Assembly (NCBI GenBank): GCA_015350385.1
Contig: WNKI01000003.1
Location: forward strand, 374,644 to 438,643
Direction of reading: 5' to 3'
DNA length: 64,000 bases
Source of the DNA: Aculops lycopersici
Taxonomy: Eukaryota > Arthropoda > Arachnida > Trombidiformes > Eriophyidae
Part shown: piece by piece, positions 8,384 to 22,400 of the stretch
How positions within the stretch are numbered: position 1 is the stretch's first letter
How the letters are laid out: every line of letters starts with the position of its first letter
Translations under genes and position numbers: made by a program
The notes under the pieces: model-generated
What the model was told of the DNA's origin: nothing
The model's input: the letters and a program-made list of their open reading frames with translations, nothing else
Databases searched by the model: none

Positions 8384-9633
8384 GAGTATAGCTGAGAATG
8401 TGAGCTAATTAGCTGTATTAGTTGCGAGGTTTATCAGCGGCTCAAATTTGGTGCCAGTGTCTTATTGGTCATCCCTTAGCAGGTTGGTAGTCATAGAGAC
8501 AAGTCGACTCCCGCGGACAGGAGGCAAGGGGTAGAAAAGAAAGATAGAAAGCGAGAAAGAAATCAACCCTCTCGGTTGAATGGTAGCCTAGAAGAGGGGT
8601 GCACATAAATTTTGGCCAGGTAACCCTGGTGGTTGGATAGTATTAGGTTCATACAAATGGCGGACAAAAAGACAGCGCACCGTGCGAGACAATTAGTTTT
8701 TGGGGTCCGCCAGTCCCCGAAAGGGGTTGTACTTGTCAAGACTAGACTAAACCGTGCCAAACTAGACACAAGCTCACGCCATGACCAATGACCAGCACCC
8801 TAGAACTCCAACTCTCGACTAGACACTAGAGTGTCCAGTTCGACTCGACTGCTAACTCGCTCGCTTGCCGGACCAGCGACTGACCTAGCGACAATTTGCA
8901 TATGTGCGCCAGCTAGCGTTGACACCTCGCCCACCATAGTCATCGATTTTGTTTTGGATTTAGGAGACGGCTGAGTCCAAGTTGAGCCCTAGAAGGATTT
9001 TGATCGAGCCGAGAATGGATTGGATCGCGAGTCTCATTTGGCTCGTTTGGTTTGCCAATGAGCTAAATATCTATCTAGTTCGGCAAATAGATTACGACAG
9101 GCGACGCTCCTCGGTATCAGACTATCCGACTCAGTTCGAGTTACTACTGCGCATGTCAACCGGGTGGGGACCTCTCATCGTCTCGGCGCCCAAAACCACC
9201 ACTTGTGTGCGGCCACAAGTTTTGCTCGCCAATCAATGCCGAGGCGGAAGTGGAGCAAGTTGCCAGACTGCAGTCCAGTAGAAGAGTGACTGGGAGAAAC
9301 TTTTCTTGGAGGCGCGTGTTGCGAGCGGTTTGTAGATTAGCTTCCTGTTCGAGTATTATACTAAGTAAAGCAGAGCAGAGTAGAGGAAATGAGAGTCAAG
9401 AAACGTGAGCAAGATCCAAGAGAGTTTTAGCATCACCACGGCTACCAGCACCACCTCATCGCATTGAGATCACGGGTAGCACGGATTGAAAAGCGGCGTT
9501 GAAAATTATAATTGAACTTGGCGGCCGACTATGCAAGAGGAGGCAGAAGATTACACAACCAAAACCACCAAGTGATCAGCTCCTTTAGGGCCTTTTAGGA
9601 ATAGAATCAGTTTATCCCGCTCACTATTAGCCT

Positions 9634-9655
9634 TCTCTCTCTCTCTCTCTCTCTC
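9634..9655. repeat. CT microsatellite
   Basis: Uninterrupted (CT)n of about 11 units upstream of the RASL10-like gene. Confidence 0.9.
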
Positions 9656-10313
9656 CCGAACGCATCTCGCTTGCCTGGTAGGCGTGTGCAGTTTTAAGTG
9701 GCCGCTTCGTCGGCAAGCTAGCTTAGTGGAGTGAGTGAATCAAATCCAAAGGAGTTGGCAAGTGTTTGTGGGTCGATTTCCAACAAACAACATTATAGAG
9801 TGTAAGTCATAGAGAGAAGCGCGCGAGTTCCTCACGCGGAAGGGAGGAACTTGATATTTGGTAGTTGGAGTTTTTTCGCCAAAAAACTCTCGTGCAAAGT
9901 CTAGAGAAAGCGAGTGGAAATCCTGAGAGATTATCATCCAGTTCAGTTGCTCTCGTGTTGTGTGGCTGTTGTTGTAGTAGTTGTTGTTTAGTTCTAACCA
10001 CCGAAAGGAGCGACCGAACGCAAACATCAGCCAACAAGCGAGTCAATCGCTTGCGTTAAGCTCGCCAGCCGCCACTTCCGGTTGGGCTTGCAAGCGCAAA
10101 GGGATAGGAAGAGAAAAAACGAATGAACAAAATTGCACTTAGGATTCGGCCGCAAATAGATAGATCGCATCGTTTGTTGTCAACTCTGAAACACACAAGC
10201 CGCCGGTGGGAGTTTACAGTCTCGGTGTCTGGTTGGCGAAGAATTGGATCGGAGCGGAGGAAACCAAACAAGAGCCGCAAGTTTCTCCTCGACTATTTTG
10301 AGGGTGAGGAGGA

Positions 10314-10336
10314 CAAGAAGAAGAAGAAGAAGAAGT
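10314..10336. repeat. AAG microsatellite
   Basis: Run of AAG units in the probable 5' UTR of the RASL10-like gene, followed by a TAG TAG pair. Confidence 0.85.
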
Positions 10337-10494
10337 AGTAGTCGATTGATAACACTTAAAAACTTGAAGTTTTCCACCCAATTTTAACTCAAGAGCGAGA
10401 GAGGAAGAGTTAGTCGATACTGGGGCAGCGCCAATTGTTAAACACACAAACAGACAAACTAAAAAGAGTCGACAATAAGTTTCAAGATTTCAAG

Positions 10495-13400
10495 ATGCAT
10501 TATATAAGATTAGTTGTGCTCGGCGACTCGCAAGTGGGTAAGTTTTGGTTTAACTCTCCACGTCTCCTGCTCGTTGTCCCTGTCTATAGCTCTTTTTGAC
10601 AAGGAAACTTTTTCCATCTGTCTTTTCATCTCTTGATTTGGATGTTTTCTTTTGGTTCCTCTTTCCTCTTGCCCACGAACTACTATGAAAAACTAGACGA
10701 AACTTCGCGAATTTTCAAACGCAACCACTTTTATCACAGGTAATTGAAGCGCTTTCACCTACGATAAATGCTCCCCCTTGAATGGGGAGCATTTATAGTG
10801 AGGCTCTAGAGGAAAGCAAGGTAATTTTGTGGCGCCAGTTTTCGCTCGATTTGGTCTCGCAACACTCTAGTGCATCGCGGCGCTACAGTTTAGGGCGAGA
10901 GTTTATCTTCGTCTCATTGCACAAGTGGAGTGGCAACTACCTGCCGCCTTCACCTGAGGCTATCTCAAGTTACCTTCACTTATTCCAAGGTATGTCAATT
11001 TGTTTTGCTACTATTTTGTTGGTCCACTTGCCGGCTGGTTGGCCAGGCGCCAGAATTCAGTCGATGAAGTGTGATGTTTATTTGCCTTCGTCGGTGGTGG
11101 CTAGGAAGCGGAGACTAAATTACAACTCTTTCCCTCTATCTATCTTTTCTATCATCACAACAACTCCAACCCACCCGGCAACCACAACATCAATCGAGCA
11201 ATTGAATTGCCTCTGCCATTGAGTTGCTCAGTTGCGCATCACACACTCAGCTACAGTCGTCGTGGTCGTCGTCGTAGGCTTGCCGCCAACCGGAAGTGGC
11301 GAGTGCCAGTTTGCTCAAAATGGCCTCTCGCTAGATGGAGAGCCACAACTTTTCGCTACGTCTACCCAAGCTACGAAGTCAGTAGACCCAAAACAAACGA
11401 TCGACTTGGGAGGTGGGCCTGCTCGCTCAAATCTCAACTACCACTTTTATCGAAACAACCGCCGCGGTCCGTTGCTCGCCGTCAACCGGAAGTTTCGCGT
11501 CACTGGATCCGAGTTTAGATTTGGGTTTTGGTTTGCTTTTAGATTGGAGGCTAGTTTACTTCTTTTTGGACAAGGAGTCGCACCTGCCCCAGTTACCCTC
11601 CTCTACAATTCGCGGGCTTTAAACTTTAACTGCCCCTTTGCCAGTTAGACGACTAGACAGTTGCCCTGTTGGCTGCGAGTACTTTCTAGTTTTTTGTTCC
11701 ATTCTATTGTTGGCCGAGCCACTAAAATCTTGGCCCACTTCCGCTCGTACAACCCCGGGTTTCAACACTCGCTTGAAACAACAACAGACAACCCGAGTTG
11801 TGTTGCGAAGGTGACCGGTTGCTGGTTGGCAAAGGGGAATACGTGGAAACAAGAGCAGCAACTTGAGAAGCAGCAGTGGCAGGCTAAATCTTGGTGCGTC
11901 CATCACTGGCTATCGTCTTTCTCCATAGCCATCAACGGGCTCTTCGTCATTGTTACGTGTTTGTTTGTTTTGCAGTTAGTTGTAGTTTTCAAACTAGCCA
12001 GCTCATCAAACTAGCGGCCAGTCTATTTGCGGGCCTTCAAGATGTGGATCGAGGGGGCAAAGTCTCTGTTCAACTGGCCGTTCAACTCGAAAGGCTCGCT
12101 GCTTTGTGTTGGTGGCTGAACCCAGGGAGCTAATTGCCTTTACTTTTACAGCAATACCAACTAATAGCAACGATACTCTGCGATAGCCACTGGTGCTCGC
12201 ACTATCACCACACTTTAGCAACGATGTCTTCTTCTTCTTTCATCCAATCCCCCTCTGCTTGCGGGGCCAAGCGCGAAGGGCGGCCACGGGGGCGAGTGTG
12301 GCGACAACAATCCGAGTTTAGTTTGAGTCGGCTCCAGAATCCAACGGCTCGCTGGCGACACATTAACTTAGTCGGCGACGGTGCGCGCAAGAGGCGCCCA
12401 AATTTAGTCCAATTTGTCTAACTTGACGTAGGTCTTTTGTGTGTATTTCGGTGAGGTTTGCCTTGGTGGTTGTAGTGGTAGTAGTGGTGGAAACGGTGAA
12501 CCTCTGGCCTAAACTTGAACTCGTCCATAGGATAGACAGAGTAGCGCAACAACAACAACAACAACAACTTTAGGACCAGCAACAACAACAACCAACACCA
12601 CCACGACGATAATCTGGATCGATTTTGCTCAGTTGGCTAGGTAGTTAGTCGCCGGAAGTCGGGGGCTTGCAATCGGTTGCCTACGAATGGGGCAGGCGAG
12701 TGAGCGAGCGAGCGAAAGTAAGGGGGAAATCGATTATTATCATCGGCGCCATCGTCATCATGAAGGTCGCGTGAACCAAACACGAGCAAAGTAGACGACT
12801 AGTCTCTCTGGCCCTCTCCCGCTTTGTCGCTGGCGCATAAAACCCAATTGCAGCTGCTGACTCAGTCGCAGGCCGACGGTCACCCTTGCCCATTGAGCTC
12901 GCTGGCGACCCGTTTACCCGACCGGCAAGCTCCGCGCGCGCCAACCACTTGTTCGCCCGACCGCCTTACATTGAATGAAAGTCGCCTTAACCTCGTTAGC
13001 AACTGGCTGGCCGCCTATTTTCTGCTGCATTTAGCCCGCCTCGCGTCACTTCGGCGCGGCATAGTAGTAGTGCTATTGGTGATGGCAGTCATCGTCTTTA
13101 GCCGTTTTGTCCCCAACTCGAGCGGGGCGAGTTTTTTGCTCCTACTCCACATTAACATGCACTCGGCGCTACTAACGCCAACACGACCACCAATGCTGCT
13201 TTCGCTCCCTCGGATGTGGCCACTACTTAGCTAGTCTCGGTGGCTGGCTCAGCTGCTCGATGGAGCCAGCCACCGACGCCGAGCAACTAGCTCGACTCCA
13301 CGTTACGTCTGCCACCAAATTGACCATTGAATTCACGGCCTGAGCCCAGTTCGGCTCGACTTGACTCAGTTCGTTTGGCCAACCAAAGCTGCTCCAGCAG

Positions 13401-16400
13401 GTCGTCTCACTTTTCTCTCCCTCTCTCTCTNNNNNNNNNNNNNNNNNNNNNNNNNNNNNNNNNNNNNNNNNNNNNNNNNNNNNNNNNNNNNNNNNNNNNN
13501 NNNNNNNNNNNNNNNNNNNNNNNNNNNNNNNNNNNNNNNNNNNNNNNNNNNNNNNNNNNNNNNNNNNNNNNNNNNNNNNNNNNNNNNNNNNNNNNNNNNN
13601 NNNNNNNNNNNNNNNNNNNNNNNNNNNNNNNNNNNNNNNNNNNNNNNNNNNNNNNNNNNNNNNNNNNNNNNNNNNNNNNNNNNNNNNNNNNNNNNNNNNN
13701 NNNNNNNNNNNNNNNNNNNNNNNNNNNNNNNNNNNNNNNNNNNNNNNNNNNNNNNNNNNNNNNNNNNNNNNNNNNNNNNNNNNNNNNNNNNNNNNNNNNN
13801 NNNNCTCTCTCTTTTGCCGCGGCTTCTTCTTGGTGCGACCGGAAATGGAAGTGCGACACCGAGCGCCACCGAGACTCGAGGCCGACAAGTTGCGTTAGTG
13901 AACATGTTAATGGCATTTTAATGACTGCACCCAACCGCCGAGCTGGCCAACCATTTGGCTCGGATTCCTGTTCACTGCTTGTTTCCAAGTGAACCTGACC
14001 ACTTGGTTCGGTTTGGTTAGCTTTGGTTCCTTTCGGATAGCGCGCCGCCGAGTTGTGCAAAGCCAACGTGGTGGCCGTTATCTCGCCGCCGCCGCCATTG
14101 CTATGGTGCTTATGCAAGCGCCACCTTGACATTTCTCATGATTCTCGTTAATTTGCACGATAGATAGAAGATACGAAATAGGTAGAGGCTCGAGAGCTTA
14201 GGTTAGAAGCTCCTCTTGGCTGACTTAAAGCCTAAAGCCTGTGGCTAATCGATACTCGCGACGGAAGTGGACAGGACCCAGCCGCCCACTTTGAAATTAA
14301 CGAGCGGACGAGATTTGATCATTAAAAAATAAACTCAAAGCGACGGCCCCAAAAGTTCGAGGCCAACGAGGTCTCCTCTATTTTGCGGCCAAGGTGAACG
14401 AGCAGAACTTCTAGCAGAAAATCCTCCAACAACCACAAGGTGGCACATTGCACTCTATCGCTTCGATTCCTCCTCCTCCTCTCTTCTCGTTGAGCGGCAG
14501 TCGTAAATTAACCTGCCGATCAGGACTGGCGGACAAGGGGAGCGAGAAAGGAGCAGCGAATCGAGCGCGCCAAAAGAAGGGGGACTTTTATTAGTGGCCA
14601 GGTAGTAAATTATTCTGTAATCGCCATTTTAGTCGCCACTCCAAGTGACAATCGTGATCTGATTTCCCGTTAGGGATGCCATTGACCCGACGATCGTTCG
14701 CACAAGAGCACATCACAAGCATCAGCACCAGAACGAGCTTGCAGCAGCAGTAGGAGTGGTAACGGGGAGCTTACTGGCCAGCAGCTCGTTATCATCCGCT
14801 TGTCGAGCTTCGGTGTCCTTCGAAGGATTCCAAGCTCGGTCCTGCCTCGGTAAGTCAGCTGACCTACTGGTTGACTAGCTAGCTAGCCAACTAACTATCC
14901 GCCAGCAAAAAGAGGGTGACATGAAGATTAACGGATTTTCGACTTTTAGCGATGGAAACTCTCCAGCGAGGATGAAAACGCGAGCGGGAGTGAAAGTGAG
15001 AGCGGGAATGAGAGTAAAAGAGTAGGAGAAAGGAGACGCCAGTTTCACTTTGCGTGCCGATCCATCGATAGAAACCTGCCCCTTTCTCTGAATGTATGTC
15101 GTTGATGGCAAAGTTGTCGTTGCCACTATCAGATGGACATAAATTTTCTCGCCATCTGGACTTGCGACGCTAAGACTGAGTCCAATGCCAACCTCGAAAC
15201 TCGCGTCAACCAACCACCGACCGAGGGGATTTCGATGGATGGAGTTTTTCTCTCACTCCCGCTAAGCTCGAGCCAAGTTTCGTCGAGGTCGCAATCATGT
15301 GTCGAGCTAGTTGGTTAGTCATGTAGTCAGTCTACTAGTTAGCTGCTAGTGGTTAAATACTGATTTCCCTTGGCGCAACGTTAAGAGGGGAGCTCGTTGC
15401 AAACGTTGATTTGCATTCGATATACTTGCTACTTTTGCTACTTTTTAGCTCCTCAATTTCGAGTTTCTGAAGTCGAAATTGTGCGAGCCATCGACTCGAA
15501 TAGAAAAGTCGGCTGCGATTTTTGTTGCGCCCTTCGATGGGCTCGTCTGATTGATTGAGCAGCTGATTCTTTGATACAGAAACACGACAAAACTCGAGTG
15601 TCAGCTGGCGCTGAGGCCAAGCTGACACTCGATCCGCACGCCGACATCCACTCTCCCCGCACCGGAAGTCGTGAAAGCGAATCAAGTGAGTGGGAGAGAA
15701 ACAACAGCAGTAGCAACAACGACACAAGCAGCGAGCCAATCGAGTTTGATGAGGATGCTTGCTGGCTGGCTGGCTAGCAAGTCAATTCGACTGACTCGCG
15801 AGTACAAATCGCTGTGGTGGTTGCAACAACAACAACAACAACAACATCACTTGTAAGCGGGAGAGCGTACAGGTATGTGTAATTTTTCAGCTTGAACGAA
15901 GGGAGTTGGTGGTGGTAAAAGCAAAAATTTAAGCACAGGCGACATGAGATATAGCAAAAGCTATTAGTGGAAGCAGACGAACATTTCAAGCGCAAACATG
16001 AACATGAACTTGAATTACAACTGAAACTTGAACCCACTCAACAAAAAGAGCAAATCCAATGGAGCATTCAAATTCCAATTTGATCGGCTCGCGCGCTTAT
16101 TGCCTCTATCTCCGATTGGTAGTTCACTTTGGGTTAAAGTTTGCTTCCATGTCCCATTTTGTCCGCTAGTTTACTAGCTGGCCGCGTGGTCCTTTCGGGC
16201 CGGAAGATGATCATGATTCTTCTTCGCTCAGTGGTTGCTGTTATTATTATTATTATTTTTATTATTATTTGTATGTGCTCTTCTGCGTATTTGTTGCAAA
16301 CTCGTGCAGCAACAGCAGCTAGGTTATATGAGAAAACAACCGGCCAGCGAGCGGGTGAGCGATTTGGCGACGCGCGTAGCCCATGGCAACAAAGGCGCGC

Positions 16401-19400
16401 CTAGCGCTCGCTGAGAGGAGGACCTAGCGCCTTGCACGCTGCGGACTCCAGAAACGAGCCGAGGCCAAGTCAGCTGATTTGAATACAAGTCTCATTAACT
16501 GGCTAGCTGGCTCCTATTGACTTTTGCCCTTCTCTTGGCACAATTTGTAATCTCGAGATCCAAGAAGAGAAGTATTCGAGTCTCATCTATTGCATGCATT
16601 AAGAATTGAATATTATTAGTGGCGCTTGCTTCAGCATCGTAGCAGTCGGTGGTGGTGGCGGCGGCAGTGGCGGCAGCATTGATAGCAGTATCAGCCGCAG
16701 CGCTAAACTCGACTTTCTAAAGCCCAAATCCAATGGACCCCTTTGAAGACTTTGAGGAAATTCTCGCTCAAAGCCGCAGTTTTAGCATCAAGAAAGTCGG
16801 CGCCGACACCAGAGGGCAAATTGGTGGTGTTAGTTTCGGCGACTCAAAAGGCGAAGCGGTCGAGAGCGATGATCAAGCGAATCGGCGCCGACAGACGAGA
16901 CCGAAGACAGCTAAAGTTTCCGCGACCCCAGAGTTAGGCAGGCGGACTTTTGGTACATTGCAACGGCAGCGGCAGCGGCAGCGACACGAGATTCAGCAGC
17001 AAGTTGAAGACAGTGGCAATATTGTTGCCGGAGATATAAGCAGTCAAGCGGCTAACCAGCGACTTAACCGGCAACAACTAGCGACCACCAGCAACCAGCG
17101 ACTAGAATTTGGAGCCTCGGGCAAAATTAGCAACAAGGATAATATTATTACATTTGCCTCCACGTCGTCGGCCAGCAGGCTTAAGACTGAGGGTAGCTCG
17201 ACTGGACTGGCGGCCAAATCGGCAGCAGCGGCATCGGAGACTTACAATCGTAATCATATTGAATTGGAGGATGACGACGACGGCAAGGATGAGGATGAGA
17301 GAAGCGATGGCAATGACTATGGTTCGGAATCGGTAGACAATGTGGATTCGTTAGCAGAGGATGGTATAGATGGAAATGACGACGACGACGACGGCGGAGT
17401 CCATGAGCTCGGAGCTCGAGGCTACGAGAGACAAAACAAAACTAATGGCTCGAGTTTGCGACCGCCACCGGAACCAAGACTAGGCGCCCAAAACCAGAGG
17501 CAACTGGAGACTTTAAGTGAGGTTAGCGAGGAGCTCAGCGTAGATTGGCGCGACTTGGAGTTGGCGGTGGGCGAGGATAGAGTGAAAGCTGGCGAGACGT
17601 TCAAGCAGCCTGCACCTGAAAACAAGAGAGTGGAAGCCGATGATCTGGTTAGTGCTGACTCGCCAAGTGCTTCAAGCGAGCGCCAGTCAAATGAGCGTCG
17701 ATCGGCCGACGACGACGACGACGACGATGATGATGCTGCTGATGTTGTCCCATCTAACAAGTTGTCGGCGTCGTCATCGTTGGCGTCGTCGTCGGCGTCG
17801 TCTCCCTCGCTCGCCTCGGGCCATTCCGCAGCCGAGTCTAAGCTAGAGTCTAGCTTTGCGCCTCGGAGAGACTCGCGACAACCGGAAGCTTCGAGCGAGC
17901 CAAATGAGCTGCGTCCAGCTTCCGAATTGTCCACCGCAACTTCCGTTGGCTCAATGGTCAATCTGGTGAGGGATTTGGACTCGGAGGAGTCCAACTTGCA
18001 TTCGGATCCACAGGCAAAGTCCGAGTCTAGCGATCATTCAAGTTTACCGCGCGCATCCAGCATCGTGGCCAGCGAACTAAGCCACCAATCAAGTGAGCAG
18101 CGGGAAGTGAAGGTGAAATTAGCATCTATGAGCAGAGGTGGACAAATGGGGCGAATCAAAGCGAAAGCCACTAAGCGCAGTGATGAGGATAGCGAGCCGG
18201 GGGAAACAAAAGCACAATCTGGTGACGTAACAATAGCGGCCGCCGCAAGAGAAGCGGCAACCTCAACCGCCGAGCTGCTGGCCGATAATCTGATTAAGAA
18301 ATTGGAGGCTCAATTCGGCCAGTTAGCCGGAATGATGGATTTTAAATCCCGGAAGCTGGAGTTGGGTTCTGGTGTTGGTGCTACTGGCGCCAATCTAAAG
18401 ACTGGCCATCAATTCGAAGCGGAAGTTGCTCCAAGTGCCGCCACTGACACTGATGCTGCAGCTGGCGCCACCGACGCCCGTCAACTAAAACCAAATGGCC
18501 GCAACAACGACTCGCAACAGACGGCGACTTGCAAGTCGACAACCTCGACGAATGATGCGCCTGGCGTCGAGACTGAACCCGACCGAGCCAACAACCACCA
18601 GAGACGAGACTTGGATTTAGACTCGTGGGCTCGCGAACAACTGAGACTTCAGCGCCAGATTTGCGAGCTTCTGGTCGAATATTTGCTCTTGGGCGATTAC
18701 GATGCTCACAAATCTGAACAACATCACAATGCCTATGAACTTTCAGACGAGGGAGGTGATCAGGCTTCAATATGTCAGCTGAATAGCGGACAACGACAAC
18801 CAGGCCAACCACCGCAAAAGCCAACGGGATTTAGGGGCAGAGAGGCGCTCGAGCGCAAATTGGGAGATTTGGTGTTGCGTTTGTCCGATGAGTTCACGAG
18901 TAGCAGAGATCCATTTGAGTTGGTGAGGCAGCTAACAATTGTTAGAGATGCGGCAAGTTTTCGGCAACGACAAAAGCAGCAGCAGCAGCAGCAACGAGAT
19001 GATTATTCCAAATTATTTAGGCCAAAGTTTAAAGTTTCCAATGAAAATCAATACTCTAAAGGAGACAACCGAAACGAGGATCGATATCACAATTTCGATG
19101 ATGACGAGTTCAATAGGCTGCTTCAGTTTTACGAGCGAAAGCTGCGCCAGTTTGATCGCTCGCTTCTAATTGATTCAATGAGCCATAATCTCAATAACTC
19201 GAAGAGCACTGTTCTCATAACTTATGGCGGCAAGACTTCACATGCAACTTCCGGTTACGTCGTTCCGCACGAACCATACAACCACCAACTTGAAGCGCAT
19301 CGATTCCAGTTGGCAACAGAGTCAGCGGCGAGCTCGAGGTTCGCAATGAAAGAAGGTCCTCCTCGCTATCGCCAAGCGTCGAGTTACGAGCCAACGGATG

Positions 19401-22400
19401 GCAACGAAGAAAAGACAACCACTGAGAAACTGCAAAGCCAAAGGGGGGAGCAAGCGGGTTCGTTTTCGACGAACTGCAGGCAAGCTAGCGGCGAGCTTGC
19501 CAGGGATGCGACGCCACTGCCGCCGCCGCCTCCGCGAACAAAGACCGCGATGTCGTCTACTTTTGGTAGTGGTGAAAATTTAATCAAAATCAACGGCAAC
19601 TCGGAGGACAACATCCGGCGCAAGCAGAGCGATCTAAAGGAAGTGGCGGCGCCGGCTGCGGCGACGACGACAATGACGCCGGCAGCCACTATTGTTGCCA
19701 CTAGAACAAAGGTGTCATCTCTTGACTTTAGCGGATCGAGATTTAAATTTCGCGCCAACTCGCTGATGCGCTCCATTCGCCTTGAGAGCTCAAGATTGCA
19801 ACATTTTGAAGCAACAACAACAAGAGCAAAAAGTTTTGCTCTTGGGGCTTATTCCACTTCCGCTCCTGTGATCTAAACCCCTCTGGAAACTTGTGCGGCA
19901 TAATTAAACCTGCAAGTCAATATGCCGCTACACTACCGGCGGAATACAGAATAGTCAAACTGTGGGGAAAGCCAATCAAAGAGTTTAATCTGTTTCTTTC
20001 CGCTTTAAAGAGGAGAGAAAGGAGCGATGAAATTTAAGCACGTCGCTAGGTGCTTAGCTGCAGCCTTTTAATTCACGTCCTCAAGCGATGGAATTTGCCT
20101 AATTTCTTTCTCACAATACTTGCTGAGAGCCACTTTTAATTTCGTTCTCTAGCTCGTCGAGTTTGAGCCAAATCTAAGCGCTAAACTTTAGTTTTCGTTT
20201 AGTTTTGCCACTCGACGAGGAGCAAATGAGTTTGCTTATACCCAATTTCGCCTCAAAAATTTAAACGACTTTTTTCTCCTCTTTCCCAACTTTTCCTTCT
20301 AGAGCTCACCACGTTTTCTAACCAAACTCAACAATCTCCATGGACCTCGGCGTTTGGAAAGCGTGACAACCACCTGCTAGAGTTGCCACTAATTTCCGGC
20401 CGGCTAACTTTAGCGACGACAAAATTAGCCTGCGGCAATGCAAATATTCGCCAGCCAGTTAGTCAGTCAGAAGCCATTTAACTTGTCGAGTTTCCGTTTT
20501 GGTTTGGAAGTTTAATTGCCTCGTCTAGCGTCATTATGCAACTAGATGACCATAATAGCATTTGCAGCGTTAAGTCGAGTGGGGGAAAAAGAGAGAAAGA
20601 GTTGATTTTTTCCATGGATTTTTCATGAGCATTGAGGAGATGCTTTCCCCCACTCGCACTCATTTGACGGCCAATGAGATTTGACTTTCCATTCAAAACT
20701 ACCCCTCCTGCAAAACTTTAATACCAAGCGAAACTTTACTTTGTTGCAGTCTACTTTTTTCTCGAGAAAGAAGAGAAAGTCGATTCACGACAAGTTGACT
20801 GCAAGTTTGGTCTACTTTTGGTTGGCAAGCTCGAGGTCGAGTTCCGTCTTGGCTGCCGACAGAACAAGTCGTCGAGTGGCCCTCGATCGAGCTGCTCCTG
20901 GTTGAGTTGTAGTTGGAGCGGTCCTCTTCGGTCGGCTCTCAATGGTTGCTAAGCTATAGACCGACCGACCGACAGACCAACCAACCGATCGATCGATTGA
21001 TCGTTGGACCAGGAGGGGAACGTACATATGATACCACACAACCGATTGGTGGACAGCACAATGGTCGGCCTACACACAGTACAACACGCACAACTAGTTG
21101 ACCAGATAGCAAAGCCGATAAAACTCAATGGCTTCAATGGAGCGCAACGAGAGTAAGTCGCTTGTTATGTCCTTTTAAGCTAACGACAACAGCGACCACG
21201 AGTTGGGACACAAAGTTAGCCGCACAAATGACGGCTACGATGACGACGACACAAGTTTTTTCAAACCAACATTGCCGCAGCGACGTCGACTGCCAGTTTC
21301 TCGCACTTCCGCTCGGTCTTGGCAACCCTACAGCCTCAGCCGAGCGCCGGTGCTGCCGCACACCATCGAGACACCTTGCTGCTGTCTCTCCGGCCTCGCC
21401 AGTGTCGACGCGCGCTGATAGATGACGATGTCGCCCCTTGAGTTGGCGCTGTGCCACGCTAAGAGCTTTCCTTGAGGGTTAAGGCGGAAGAAAGTTGAGC
21501 GACGAGACCGACAAACAGACAATCCAACAAAATAAAACGACACAGACTCTGTCGCCAGGCAATCGATGTGTTGCGCCATTTGAGCAGCCAGCAGACCAAA
21601 GTAACCGATTACTCGCCCACTTGGAACTGAGTAAGCGAGTTAGTGCCTAGCGCCGCGTACCTAGCGCTTGGATATCGCTACGCTCGGACCACTCCATCCA
21701 GTTTGCCTGCTATCTTTGCAAATCTAGCTTGTCAAACAGTCGAGCAGTAAAGTAAGGCGCAAGCAGAGAGGCGACAAAATCTGGCCGCTAGATCGTATCT
21801 ATCTCTCTTTCTGTTCCTCTCGCTCTCTTTAGGCTCTCGTCTCTCGATTGTTGCGCAACAAATTTGATTAATATTTCGTCGCGGCGACGTCCATCCAATT
21901 TAATGGCTCCTCAGCGTTTCTGCCACTTGTTTGCTTGCGAGCTCTTCAGCCCCAGCAACTAACCTTAGCCGACAAATTAACTAACTAACTAGTAGTACCA
22001 CTAGTAGTCGTCGTCCGCTGGTAGACTGGTAGGGTACTTCAGGTCTACCATTCAGATATTTCCCTTTCTGGTTCTTGCATCCCATCGACGTCTTGCCGTT
22101 GGTTTGGCTTGTTAGAGGCGAAAGGTCTCCCGCTGGCCCACAATTAGAGTTGAGTGGATGCAAAGCGAGAGGTCCAAAGGGCAAGGCTGTCCCACCTCAG
22201 CTCGTTACGTAACTAGAATGGCGAAACTAACCGGAAGTGGCGCTGTCCATTGTGCAAAGGCAATGGGATTGGCAGTTGGAGCTGGGAAATGACGGAAAGT
22301 CCACTAGTTAAGCGAGAGAAAGCGATACATTCGGCGATGGTAGCAACACAGCAAAGCGAAGCGAATGACGACGCAAACTTCAATCCAAAACTGCAGCAAG

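Larger units (their letters stand above)
8384..10494. other. intergenic region and probable promoter / 5' UTR of the RASL10-like gene
   Basis: No supported ORF. It holds a CT microsatellite (about 9634-9655), an AAG microsatellite (about 10314-10336) and one ETS-like ACTTCCGG (10074-10081). Many short open frames on both strands have no protein-like features. The purine/pyrimidine-rich content near 10.3-10.5 kb suits a long 5' UTR. Confidence 0.5.
10538..16732. other. first part of the 14.7-kb intron
   Basis: The donor gtaagt is at 10538. There is no supported ORF outside the nested gene. Contents: perfect hairpins at 10764-10796, 13237-13276 and 15594-15632; CAA runs at about 12547-12568 and 15824-15847; an ATT run near 16241-16270; the assembly gap; and ETS-like octamers at 11290, 11486, 12652 and 15662. 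Open frames around 10.8-12.4 kb have word-like composition shared with the neighbouring noncoding DNA and no domain. Confidence 0.6.

Noticed and set aside
10782..12421. Several 100-146 codon frames at the start of the long intron
   Set aside because: They overlap in several phases, lack domains, and begin inside or next to a perfect hairpin; noncoding composition explains them better.
13223..14132. Long frames through the N run
   Set aside because: Open only because the assembly gap contains no readable stops.
17422..17994. 190-codon minus-strand open frame, Ser-rich
   Set aside because: Antisense shadow of the acidic/Ser repeats in the nested 1,047-residue gene; its Ser and Asp runs come from reading GAC/GTC repeats on the other strand.
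20960..21003. GACC/GATC tetranucleotide runs as a possible origin or site-specific element
   Set aside because: Simple tetranucleotide repeats like others in the intron; no further structure.
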